In this document: piece after piece, positions 16,333 through 25,025 of the stretch
How the letters are laid out: each line of letters opens with the position of its first letter
Numbering within the stretch: the first letter of the stretch is position 1
Assembly (NCBI RefSeq): GCF_900312745.1
Contig: NZ_OMPD01000007.1
Location: 192,523-256,522 of the forward strand
From: Aquimarina sp. AU58
Lineage (GTDB): Bacteria > Bacteroidota > Bacteroidia > Flavobacteriales > Flavobacteriaceae
Direction of reading: 5' to 3'
DNA length: 64,000 bases
Program-made: the position numbers and the translations under genes
The notes under the pieces: generated by a model
Told to the model about the DNA's origin: nothing
The model's database searches: none
Seen by the model: only the letters and a program-made list of their open reading frames with translations

Positions 16333-19300
16333 TTAAAACTTAACAAGCCTTAAGGTTTCTATATGTTTATTGGCTTGTATTTTTACAAAATAATTCCCAG
16401 AGGATTTTATTTGATCTCCTAATCGTATTGTACCTGGATTTTTACTATACTTTTTATGGATCAATTCTTTTCCTAATAAGTTATATACGATTATTGTAAA
16501 TGTATCACTTTCCAATCTTGATACATCTATGGTAACAGTTTCTTCAAATGGATTAGGGTATATACTAACCTTATTTTCTGAAGTTCTCTCTTTTTGTCTA
16601 GTCGGTCTTTTTGTAAGTAAACCTTGACCAGCTGTAGTATTATATGCATAATCCATGATTGTATATGACAATCCATCACTGGCTACAGTAGCATAAAACC
16701 ATCCATAGTGTGTGTTCCCTCCTATTTTAAAGGTAAACCCTATATAACCAGATTTACTTCTCCAATCTGTATATGAAGATGAACTTACCACAAAACTATT
16801 AGAATTGGCAACAAAATTACTGGCTGCACCAACCTCGATTCCTTCTCCGATAAATGTGACATTACTAGTTGTTCCTTCACAAACAACATTTTTTCCATAG
16901 CTCACTAATCGAAGTGAATTATTAGTGAACCATGCTCCAAAATCATTATCATCACCAACTTCTATTCTAAAGAAATTCCAGGTACTTGAAGAGCTTGTTG
17001 TTTCGTCACTCATATCTACATACACCACAGTTCCATTAGTAGCACAAGGGCTACAAGATCCTCCACAATCAACTCCGGTTTCATTACCATTCTGAATTCC
17101 ATCAGTACAGGTTGGTGTAGTTGTACCTCCAATTCTTATGGTATAATCCTCTACTTCGCCCAAATAAGTATCAGTACCACAAGGTGTTATTTTTGCTTCA
17201 GACCCATATCCAACTCGAACTCTCATTCGCAACGAAGTATTAGAAATTGCTCCAGAAGGAGGAGTAATATTAGCCGTATAAGGACCCGCACCATATCTGG
17301 AATACACCAACTCTCCAGCATCAGTAAAATCTCCATTATTATTCCAGTCAATCCATACGCCTACCGCATTATATGTCCAGGTATTATTATTCATGGTTAT
17401 CGTTAATGCCGTTGCTTGACCATTAGTAAGGTTTGTAGACTGATTGGTAAAATCATTATATGCAGCATTTGTGGAACTATTATTTATAGATCCTAAGCTA
17501 ACATTGGTAATGTGTAAGGTAGCATTTTGAGTGGTCGAAGCTACACAGTAGGTTACATTTGTATTACAAGGGTTACAATCAGGCCCGCCACAATCTACTC
17601 CGGTTTCATTACCATTCTGAATGCCGTCGTTACATGTTGGGTCTACTGTACAAGGGTCACAATCAGGCCCACCACAATCTACACCAGTTTCATTACCATT
17701 TTGAATCCCATCAGTACAGGTTGGATTCGAACTTCCACCTTTAATGAACACAAAATAATCTTCTACTTCATCACCATTAGTTCTTGCTGTTCCACAAGGC
17801 TCAGGGGCAGTATGTATTTTATAACGTACTCTTAATCTGGTCGCGCCACTTTTTGCGGTATTAGGAACTACAACAGTTGTTGTTACACCACCCGCACCAT
17901 TGGTTTTCAATAAAACTTCTTCACCTGCATCTGTAAAATCTCCATCTTTATTCCAATCAATCCAAGCTCCAAAATAATTAGGATCCCAGAAATCGATTCC
18001 TGGATTAACGGTTAAAGCAACAGACTCGCCTTTAGTAATGTTGGTTCCCAGGTTAGTAAAATCAGAATACCCACCATTTCCACTTTTATTATTGATAGCT
18101 CCAAAGACAACTTCATCTATATAATTATTACCTTGATAACCCGCAGCACAATAATTTGTAGGCATAGGATCCAAATTTCCATTGGTAATACTAAAATTAG
18201 CATTGGTAACATCGAAAAAGATATGATTCGTACCTCTTACCATAATTCTATTTACACCTCCTTCATTGTCTGGTATTGTAATTTGTTGAGAACCATCGTT
18301 AGGTACTGCAGAAGCTAATGTTATTGGGTATGTATTTCCACCATCTGTAGATAACAAAATATCAACAGTTGCTGCATTTACCCCATTTCCTGTGGTTCCT
18401 GCTACGTTCCAGGTTACTGTTTGCGTAGAGCCTATAGGCGCATCAAACCTAGTGTTTTGAGAAGTAATCACAAAAGGACCGGCAGTTCCACTTACCGTAA
18501 TAACAGCATCCTTAGAATCTGTATTACCTCCTCCCGGATGATTATCCCTTACGGTGAATCTAAAATTCATAGTTCTGGAAACAGAAGGTGTTACCTCCCA
18601 TTCAGAAGAAGCATTTCCAGCTTTTATGGTAGAAAGGTCAGGCATATAACGATTTGGAGAGGATGAAGGAGGTTTATAACGGAATACAGGACCGCTAGTT
18701 GACGTAGCACGAGGAGGCATCGGAGCTATTTCTTTATCCATTTGGTTCCAGGTATATGTTAGTTGGCTGGAGGCTGTATTAGGATCAGTAGCTGATCCTT
18801 CTAATATAAATGGAGTAGATCTTGGAATCGTATAATTACCTCCTATACTAGCTACTGGCGCACTATTACCTATTGATCTTAGGGTAGCACAACTTTCAAT
18901 GCTTACAATATGATTCCACATTTCATCTATTTGTTTCGCATGAAAAAAAACATATTGCGTATTTTCTGTATTAGGAGCACAACCTGTATATGCCATGATA
19001 GTATTACCTCCTCCTGGTTCAACAGCACCTTCGTCAAGACGATTACCCCCACAGGAGTTGTTAAACGAATGGTTAGCACCGAATTGATGGCCTATTTCAT
19101 GAACGAATGTGCGATAGAAATAATCTGCGACAGATGTGAAAGGATGTGCACCAGTAGCTCCCTGGGCTTTTTTACTATCATCACACACAGCTCTTAAAGC
19201 TCCACGTCCAGTCCCATCTGAATCTAAAACATGGCCAATATCATAGTTAGCATTGCCAATTGCGGCATCAAGAACACCTTGACCTTCATTTACCGATATT

Positions 19301-20166
19301 GAAGTATTACCATGGGTAATACCATCAGTTGCTCCATCAAGAAAAATGGAATTCTCAATATTAGATACTAATTCAAACGTAGTTCCAAGATCTCTTTCAT
19401 AAACCGCATTCACTCTGGTCATCAGTGCATTCAACTCGGCAAGTACTGCGGCTTTCCTTTGTTGAGTTGAACCATTTGAAACGCCTGCCTTATCAGTATA
19501 AATTTTAGACAATTCTCCTGTTACTGCTATCGCCATTCGGTAGACTCTAACGCGACCATCATTAGCGTCTTTTCTTGCTTTTTTTGATTTTTCAGCTTGC
19601 TTTGTACTTTTTTCTAAAAAAGGTCCGACTGCATTATCAATTATTTGACAGTTAATTGGTTCTGATCCATCCGTTTTTGAAGTAACCATATACGTTTTAC
19701 TAGTACTAGTAGAAGGTTTGATATTCATTATTGTAGCATCAGGTTTCACAATCATAGCTCTAAAGTTATTATGCCCCAAACTAAAATGTACTACTTCGTT
19801 TTCTCCATTAACAGATGTACCAACATACGATTTAATATCCGGGAATTTTTTGGCTAAATCCGGATGCAAAACACTCGTTTCCTTTACACGGTATTTTTTA
19901 AATCTTCCGTCTTCAGTTGGAAGTATGATAATGACATTTGATTTTCCAAATGAATTGAACCTTTTTGGACAGTGAGACAAAACTTCTTTTAGTTTTTCAA
20001 CACTAAGATGATATGTATTTTGGTGTGAAGTTTCTTTATTATTCTTTATGGAAGAAATGTTTTTGTTTTCAATTGGGCTACTATTTTTTTTCCAAAAATT
20101 ATTGGTTTGTGAAAATCCAAATTGGAAAACAAATAAGCCTACAAATAAGACAAGTTGATTTTTCAT
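16333..20166 (-). CDS. Secreted reprolysin-like metalloprotease with GEVED domains and T9SS tail
   Basis: A 1277-aa secreted protein. Order: signal peptide (KNQLVLFVGLFVFQFGFSQ), propeptide, zinc protease domain with the metzincin motif TFVHEIGHQFGANHSFN near residue 357 and a Met-turn-like NTIMAYTGC, a cadherin/Ig-like region, then two GEVED domains (GAWIDWNKDGDFTDAGEEVLL and GVWIDWNNNGDFTDAGELVYS). Three copies of a Cys-rich linker (DGIQNGNETGVDCGG) separate the latter modules. The C-terminus (VSIYPNPFEETVTIDVS onward) is a type A T9SS sorting domain, so it is exported and likely surface-attached. All protease residues appear intact. A degraded gene with a similar tail lies upstream. Confidence 0.9.
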   Translation of the reverse strand: MKNQLVLFVGLFVFQFGFSQTNNFWKKNSSPIENKNISSIKNNKETSHQNTYHLSVEKLKEVLSHCPKRFNSFGKSNVIIILPTEDGRFKKYRVKETSVLHPDLAKKFPDIKSYVGTSVNGENEVVHFSLGHNNFRAMIVKPDATIMNIKPSTSTSKTYMVTSKTDGSEPINCQIIDNAVGPFLEKSTKQAEKSKKARKDANDGRVRVYRMAIAVTGELSKIYTDKAGVSNGSTQQRKAAVLAELNALMTRVNAVYERDLGTTFELVSNIENSIFLDGATDGITHGNTSISVNEGQGVLDAAIGNANYDIGHVLDSDGTGRGALRAVCDDSKKAQGATGAHPFTSVADYFYRTFVHEIGHQFGANHSFNNSCGGNRLDEGAVEPGGGNTIMAYTGCAPNTENTQYVFFHAKQIDEMWNHIVSIESCATLRSIGNSAPVASIGGNYTIPRSTPFILEGSATDPNTASSQLTYTWNQMDKEIAPMPPRATSTSGPVFRYKPPSSSPNRYMPDLSTIKAGNASSEWEVTPSVSRTMNFRFTVRDNHPGGGNTDSKDAVITVSGTAGPFVITSQNTRFDAPIGSTQTVTWNVAGTTGNGVNAATVDILLSTDGGNTYPITLASAVPNDGSQQITIPDNEGGVNRIMVRGTNHIFFDVTNANFSITNGNLDPMPTNYCAAGYQGNNYIDEVVFGAINNKSGNGGYSDFTNLGTNITKGESVALTVNPGIDFWDPNYFGAWIDWNKDGDFTDAGEEVLLKTNGAGGVTTTVVVPNTAKSGATRLRVRYKIHTAPEPCGTARTNGDEVEDYFVFIKGGSSNPTCTDGIQNGNETGVDCGGPDCDPCTVDPTCNDGIQNGNETGVDCGGPDCNPCNTNVTYCVASTTQNATLHITNVSLGSINNSSTNAAYNDFTNQSTNLTNGQATALTITMNNNTWTYNAVGVWIDWNNNGDFTDAGELVYSRYGAGPYTANITPPSGAISNTSLRMRVRVGYGSEAKITPCGTDTYLGEVEDYTIRIGGTTTPTCTDGIQNGNETGVDCGGSCSPCATNGTVVYVDMSDETTSSSSTWNFFRIEVGDDNDFGAWFTNNSLRLVSYGKNVVCEGTTSNVTFIGEGIEVGAASNFVANSNSFVVSSSSYTDWRSKSGYIGFTFKIGGNTHYGWFYATVASDGLSYTIMDYAYNTTAGQGLLTKRPTRQKERTSENKVSIYPNPFEETVTIDVSRLESDTFTIIVYNLLGKELIHKKYSKNPGTIRLGDQIKSSGNYFVKIQANKHIETLRLVKF

Positions 20167-20511
20167 GATTTAATTTTTAATAGTTAATGAAGTTGTTGAT
20201 AAATGGGAATCAACACCTTTTGCTGAAGCAAGCAATGAATTGGAAAACTCACTGTAGCTTTTAGCAACAATATTTTCGTTGAATAGCACACATACTGCCA
20301 TTCTTTTTTTGAATACATCCTAAGATGTATTCTTTACTAGTGATTTTTGTGAATTCATAACCTAAGTTTAATGGTGATTAAAAAAATTGAAGAATTTAAA
20401 CAACCCTTCTTGATTTGATTTCAAGGGGGATTGTATTAGATTAAAACCACTCGTTATGTTCTATACCTTACTGCTAAGGTCGAAAATAAATAGTTCTATT
20501 TCAGTTAAGGA
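20167..20511. other. Non-coding gap upstream of the protease gene
   Basis: AT-rich, no convincing ORF on either strand. It holds a GAATACAT/ATGTATTC hairpin (about 20312-20333) and a short AAGGGGG-rich inverted segment. The promoter of the protease gene is presumably here but no clear TAnnTTTG box was picked. Confidence 0.5.
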
Positions 20512-20853
20512 TTATTCGACTATCACTCTTACTGAATCTGTTCATTTTCCTAGCGTAACAGTTACCAAATACAGTCCTGCACTTAATTGATTTGCATTAA
20601 ACTGAACTGTTTTGGTTTCCTTCTTTTAATGTACTAAACTCTGCTGCTTTGCCTGGGTTCTGTTTTTCAGTAAGGCTTGTTTTCGAAGTATTTTTTCAAA
20701 TTCTTTAGCTTTTTCAAAAGCCTCTGGACTCTGTTCGTAGTATTCTTGCTGAGTTTCCTCGAATGAGCAACTCTTTTCTTTTTGGTGTTGACCCATAATC
20801 GGCCAAATTATCAACCCCATTAGAATCGATAAAAACGTGTTTGTTGTTTTCAT
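20512..20853 (-). pseudogene. Remnant of a secreted T9SS cargo gene, probably a protease
   Basis: One frame reads a signal peptide and a proprotein-like start (MKTTNTFLSILMGLI, then GQHQKEKSCSFEE..., 75 aa), then TAA at 20626, then KKETKTVQFNANQLSAGLYL with VTVTLGK, then TGA at 20542, then TDSVRVIVE and TAA. The part after the first stop is a recognisable T9SS C-terminal tail in the same frame. So the gene seems to have lost its whole middle and gained two nonsense codons. The N-terminal part resembles the prosegment of flavobacterial M43-type proteases (from memory, moderate certainty). The intact part could still be translated as a 75-aa secreted peptide. Confidence 0.7.
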
Positions 20854-20883
20854 TAGATAGTTAAGTTTTGTGTTAGTGCACAA

Positions 20884-21372
20884 AATTAATGCTATTCTAA
20901 CCCTCTGAAATATACTATACTAGCAACACTTAATACTATCTTACCCAGAATAGCATTTATTTTAATATTTTAACATTTAAAATCAAATATTACCTAAGGA
21001 AAATTGTGTTTTAATACATTTTCGTCAATTTAAATGTTAATTAATTTAATAATCATCACAAAAAACTCATACTCCTCTTTATACTTCCTAATACCCAAAA
21101 AAGTTATACGAAATGAAATCTACTTTTCGAAACAAAAAAAACACTCGACAAGGCCCAGGAAGGCAAAGTTTTTGGCGAAATCGTTTGGTAACGTCATAGA
21201 AATCTGACTAACGTAAATTTTCTTATATAGACCTCACGCTATCCGAATATTTTGTTTTCTCACAAAAACCTAATCTCGATAGGCTCACTGAGCCTTTTGG
21301 TATACTCAGGATAAACCTGTCGAAGTGCATTTTTTTCATTATCATTTCAAAAAATCACTCGATTTGACGGTT
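20884..21372. other. Non-coding gap with a degraded dispersed repeat
   Basis: No supported gene. From about 21275 it contains CTCGATAGGCTCACTGAGCC, GTCGAAGTGCATTTTTTTC and CACTCGATTTGACGG, which parallel words at 28630-28718 and 3106-3151. I regard this as a dispersed non-coding repeat. Confidence 0.5.
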
Positions 21373-21750
21373 TTTGGTTTTCAAAACAAAGACACCCTCT
21401 TCTCCACAAATGGATCCCAGTCCCGTTCTCCAACGGGATGACAGGTTGCTGGAATGGCAAAAAAATAACGAATACACGTATAATTCACTAAAAACAAATA
21501 ACTTATACTGTAGTATAGATTTTTCACCAAGTAATTAGATGCGCTTTGCTAGCTTTTCAAAACAGAGATACCTTCTTCTCCACAAATGGATCCCAGTCTA
21601 CACTGGGATTGGTTCAACCAGCCATTTTGAATGCGCTTTACAAGCTTTTCAAAACAGGGATACCTTCTTCTCCACAAATGGATCCCAGTCTACACTGGGA
21701 TTGGTTCAACCAGCCATTTTGAATGCGCTTTACAAGCTTTTCAAAATGGG
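21373..21750. repeat. 92-bp tandem repeat array
   Basis: Units begin at 21539 and 21631 (nearly identical) and a third partial unit at 21723, exactly 92 bp apart; a diverged relative occupies 21373-21470. Each unit contains CTTCTCCACAAATGGATCCC and the hairpin CCCAGTCTACACTGGG. The array abuts the 3' end of the response regulator gene. It keeps an open plus-strand frame, but this is due to repetition and does not look like a protein. Confidence 0.85.
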
Positions 21751-21753
21751 GTT

Positions 21754-22404
21754 TCACTCAATCTTAAAAAGTTTATTTTTCATGCAATAGATCACCAGGC
21801 CTACTCTGGTTTTTACTTCTAACTTCTTAAAAACCGTTTCTCTATAATTCTCTATTGTTTTAGGACTCAATCCCATTTCTCCGGCGATACTCCTATAGGT
21901 AAGTTCTGAACATGCGTATTTTAAAAATACTCGTTCCTTATCGGTTAATTTCTCCTGTAGGTTTTTACTACCTCCGGCTTCTTCAGAATTACGTAACGCT
22001 GTTTCTATCTTACCCGAATAATAAAACCCTTGTTCTATCACCATCTTCATGGCAAATTCAAAATTTTCGGGATGTATATCTTTTAACAAGTACCCTTTGG
22101 CTCCCGCCCTAAGCATTCTAATAATGGTTTCTTCGTCATCCTCCATTGTTAGTGCCAGCACTTTTTGATCTGGTCGATTTTCTTTAAGCCATTGCATCGT
22201 TTGCACACCATCCATCACAGGCATTTTTACATCCAAAAGAATAAGATCTGGTGTCTTTCTTTTATGTAAATAATATTGCGTAAGCTCTTTTCCGTTTTTT
22301 AGAATAGCCAACACCTCATATTCCTCAAGTTTAGATATTAAACTTTCTAGTGATTGTGCAAATAAGAGATGATCATCGACAATAACTATAGTCTTCTTCT
22401 TCAT
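21754..22404 (-). CDS. NarL/LuxR-type response regulator
   Basis: A 216-aa cytoplasmic regulator. The receiver domain has KTIVIVDDHLLFAQSLESL at the start and the phosphoacceptor aspartate in DLILLDVKMPVMDG near residue 58, with the conserved lysine in GAKGYLLKD. The C-terminal LuxR helix-turn-helix is LTDKERVFLKYACSELTYRS through KTIENYRETVFKKL. It pairs with the histidine kinase 360 nt upstream. Its own operator may be the GGGGTAAATACCCC palindromes at 24807-24848, but that is a guess. Confidence 0.92.
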   Translation of the reverse strand: MKKKTIVIVDDHLLFAQSLESLISKLEEYEVLAILKNGKELTQYYLHKRKTPDLILLDVKMPVMDGVQTMQWLKENRPDQKVLALTMEDDEETIIRMLRAGAKGYLLKDIHPENFEFAMKMVIEQGFYYSGKIETALRNSEEAGGSKNLQEKLTDKERVFLKYACSELTYRSIAGEMGLSPKTIENYRETVFKKLEVKTRVGLVIYCMKNKLFKIE

Positions 22405-22763
22405 CTGTTTTTTTTTTATTATTTATTAATTGTCAGATCAAATTCGCCATTATATATTTTGGATGGTATCGATATTAGTTAAGAATGGCTCCTTTTACCT
22501 GTATTACTTTTTGTGATAATTACCTCTTTTTCAAATATTTAAATTTTATAAGTATCTACATTGAAGCATCGCTTCTTATTTAAGAACTCATCTTAAGTAA
22601 TGTTTTTCGCCTACAAAATTCACATTTTCTACCCTAATTTTGCTATTTTTTTTCAACGTAGCTAAGGCTATGCTGAAAAAAATTAACTTCATTATCGCAC
22701 AAAAGCCAAACTTTTCGGCTTAAAACCACTACTCAAGATGAGTTCTAATACAAATGTATTAAA
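22405..22763. other. Gap between kinase and response regulator genes
   Basis: About 360 nt without an ORF. It holds two hairpins: a long A/T-flanked stem around CATAGC/GCTA (about 22650-22690) and AAGCC/GGCTT (about 22706-22726). Either might reduce read-through from the kinase, and the response regulator may have its own promoter here. Confidence 0.45.
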
Positions 22764-23546
22764 TCAATCGTTAAGTTGTATAGGATATGACAAAGTAAGC
22801 AAAACTCCTTTTCCTGGCGAAGATGTATAATCCAGCTTTGCTTTTACCAGAGATGCACGGCTTTTCATATTTAATAAACCAGAATTTGCCTGAACTGATT
22901 TTGGATCAAACCCAACGCCATCATCCTGAACTCTAATATTGAGTGTCTCTGGAGTATATTCTAAAACTACTTCGAGGTTTGTAGCCTCTGCATGTTTTAT
23001 GGTATTAGAGAAAAATTCCTGAATGATACGATATAAGATAATCTCATCTTTAGGGTTTATATATTCTTCTTCTCCTTTTACAGTAAGTGAAGGTGTTAAA
23101 AAATTAAGTTTTTCAAAACGTTTGAGTTCTACATTAATAGATTTCTCTAGTCCTACATTTTGAATCACTTCATGATTTAGAGTTTTGGATAAGGTTCGTA
23201 TTTCTTGCAGGCTGTCACCCACTAGTTTCCTAACATCTTGTAGTGATTCTGACGCTGTATCATCTATGGTAGCTCCCATAATATTAATTTGCATCACTGC
23301 AGTCGATAGCAATTGCCCAATATTATCATGCAGCTCCCAGCTTACATTTTTAAGTGCCTGTTCCTGTATCTCTATACGAGACTTAAAGATCTCATCTTCA
23401 AAACGTTGTTCTGCCCTAAATTTATCAAGAAGTAGTTTATTTTTTCGACGCTGAAATGCCACGAAGAATATGATACCAAATACTACAAAAAATAGAATAA
23501 TAATGGTAAAATAGATTATTAATAAGATTTGTTCTTTCGCGAGCAT
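22764..23546 (-). CDS. Membrane sensor histidine kinase (HisKA_3 type)
   Basis: A single N-terminal membrane helix (ILLIIYFTIIILFFVVFGII) is followed by a coiled linker, the phosphoacceptor histidine in NVSWELHDNIGQLLSTAV near residue 80, and an HATPase domain with EFFSNTIKHAEATN and the G-box VQDDGVGFDP and GLLNMKSRASLVKA. The ATG at 23546 is preferred because the upstream alternative at 23570 lies deeper in the preceding gene. It has no sensor domain of its own, so the overlapping membrane protein gene next door may supply signal input. Confidence 0.9.
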   Translation of the reverse strand: MLAKEQILLIIYFTIIILFFVVFGIIFFVAFQRRKNKLLLDKFRAEQRFEDEIFKSRIEIQEQALKNVSWELHDNIGQLLSTAVMQINIMGATIDDTASESLQDVRKLVGDSLQEIRTLSKTLNHEVIQNVGLEKSINVELKRFEKLNFLTPSLTVKGEEEYINPKDEIILYRIIQEFFSNTIKHAEATNLEVVLEYTPETLNIRVQDDGVGFDPKSVQANSGLLNMKSRASLVKAKLDYTSSPGKGVLLTLSYPIQLND

Positions 23547-24214
23547 AAAACAAGACCAATGGTAAAGCAAGTATACATAAAAATAATAGCGCTATATAAT
23601 ATTATTTGACGAATTTCTACAAAATAAGAACTAATTGAATTACTGTAATAACTTGAATATATAAAAAGAGGAGTAACACATAAATGAAATACCGAAGCTC
23701 CTATAGCAACATAAAAGACTAAATCTTTACTAAATTCTAGAATTTTTTCACTTCTTAGCATTTCAAAAAAATAAAAAAATACACTTATTAATATTATAAA
23801 AGTGCCTATAATCATCAGAAATGAAGTATGCACCGTAAAAAAAACATCAGTAAATAGAAAATCTAAAACAGAAGAAATCAAAAACAAAATTGCCAGTATA
23901 CTAAGAATTTTTCGAAATTTATCGCTCTTCAAATAACCTCTAAAATACAACACAAAAAATAATATACTTATTACAGTATAAGTATTATACAACCATGCAT
24001 TTTTAGCCAAAAACGTGTCTTTCAAAAATGATAATTCCTCAAACTTAAGAATAAGTTTAGGTAGGTTCCCCGCTATATCTACTATAAAACTTAAACATAA
24101 ATAATATACAAAATACCGTGTTAATACATCAACACGGTATCTTATCATGCAAATTACACCGACAAGTGCAGCAATAAATTCAGAAACCTGAAAGCTTATC
24201 TCAAGTAATTTCAT
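23519..24214 (-). CDS. Polytopic membrane protein linked to the histidine kinase
   Basis: A 231-aa hydrophobic protein with about seven predicted membrane helices (for example FIAALVGVICMIRY, YTVISILFFVLYF, ILAILFLISSVLDFLF, FLMIIGTFIILISVFFYFF). It overlaps the kinase gene and touches the end of the preceding ORF, so the three are probably co-translated. I do not recognise a named family; the layout suggests a sensory input or accessory module for the kinase. It looks intact. Confidence 0.8.
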   Translation of the reverse strand: MKLLEISFQVSEFIAALVGVICMIRYRVDVLTRYFVYYLCLSFIVDIAGNLPKLILKFEELSFLKDTFLAKNAWLYNTYTVISILFFVLYFRGYLKSDKFRKILSILAILFLISSVLDFLFTDVFFTVHTSFLMIIGTFIILISVFFYFFEMLRSEKILEFSKDLVFYVAIGASVFHLCVTPLFIYSSYYSNSISSYFVEIRQIILYSAIIFMYTCFTIGLVLCSRKNKSY

Positions 24215-24630
24215 TAATAAATAACTGGAGGATTTCCACTATTACCATGGTTATAAGGCTCAATCCCGTAATTATTCGGTGCACTATCACCGCCTTTACC
24301 CATCTCACCTGCAGGTGCTCCTGTTGGTGCTAAAAAGATAGTTGAATACCCTTTCTTATTTTTACATTTAGATTCAGGATACGCACCAAAATACATTCGA
24401 ATCCCGGGATTATCAATCCCCTGTTTTTTAGATTTTTTCTTTACATACTTAAGATATTGTTGTAATTCCTCAACACTCCAATGAAATTCTCGAGTATCCT
24501 CAAATCCTATACATTTATCTATTTCTGGTGTTCGGGTACAACACCATACATGTTGCAACTCTCTAGCTTCTTCTTCGGTAATGCATCCGGCGGGTCTTTT
24601 TTTTCCTTTTTTTGGTAATTCTTTTCCCAT
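24214..24630 (-). CDS. Conserved hypothetical protein, first gene of the kinase operon
   Basis: A 138-aa soluble protein without signal peptide or membrane segment. It is lysine-rich at the start (MGKELPKKGKKRPAG), has six cysteines including CCTRTPEIDKC near residue 30, and ends in a glycine/asparagine/proline-rich tail. The block YFGAYPESKCKNKKGYSTIF near residue 80 looks conserved in style. Function unknown. Its stop overlaps the start of the membrane protein gene, linking it to the two-component system. Confidence 0.75.
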   Translation of the reverse strand: MGKELPKKGKKRPAGCITEEEARELQHVWCCTRTPEIDKCIGFEDTREFHWSVEELQQYLKYVKKKSKKQGIDNPGIRMYFGAYPESKCKNKKGYSTIFLAPTGAPAGEMGKGGDSAPNNYGIEPYNHGNSGNPPVIY

Positions 24631-24806
24631 AACGTTATATTATTTTTAGATTAAATTAGGTTAGATTGATGCTAATATATCCAAAAAACATGCAGCAAAG
24701 CAAATACACCCTACCTTAAATTCAAAAACCACACAACACCTAAACAGCATCAAACCACTGTATTTCAACACCCTAAATCACTAAAAAAAAATCCAAAAAA
24801 TATTAC

Positions 24807-24848
24807 AAGGGGTATTTACCCCTACTACTAAAAGGGTGTTTTCCCCCT
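24807..24848. promoter_or_regulatory. Pair of GGGG-N6-CCCC palindromes upstream of the kinase operon
   Basis: Two similar palindromes, AAGGGGTATTTACCCCT (24807-24823) and AAGGGTGTTTTCCCCCT (24832-24848), lie 25 bp apart in the 395-nt gap before the operon. The remaining gap also has a dispersed hairpin repeat at 24950-24994. Paired, evenly spaced palindromes in an otherwise AT-rich region look like a dimeric regulator's operator. Confidence 0.55.
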
Positions 24849-24949
24849 ATTGGGAAATGAATTGAGGTTAATCCCTATTTTAGTTTATCCCAAAGAGGAT
24901 TACGGTTGAATTTTATGTTGAGTGTAGACGAGATACGGGAATAATCAAT

Positions 24950-24994
24950 CCTTCGACAGGCTTGTCCTGAGTTTATCGAAGGGCTCAGGATGAC
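24950..24994. repeat. Dispersed repeat with TTCGACAGGCT / GCTCAGGATGAC words
   Basis: CCTTCGACAGGCTTGTCCTGAG is followed by TTTATCGAAGGGCTCAGG, giving two interlocking inverted segments. Closely related words are at 28824-28850. Non-coding, probably a mobile or dispersed small element. Confidence 0.55.
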
Positions 24995-25025
24995 AAAACA
25001 AGTTCTAGGTGATATACATTTTAAA

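Noticed and set aside
21373..21750. Possible CRISPR array
   Set aside because: Units are contiguous 92-bp tandem copies without unique spacers, and no cas genes are present.
21539..21822. Plus-strand ORFs of 63-83 aa over the tandem repeats
   Set aside because: The frame stays open only because 92-bp units repeat without stops; the translated repeats look like random sequence and partly run into the antisense of the response regulator.
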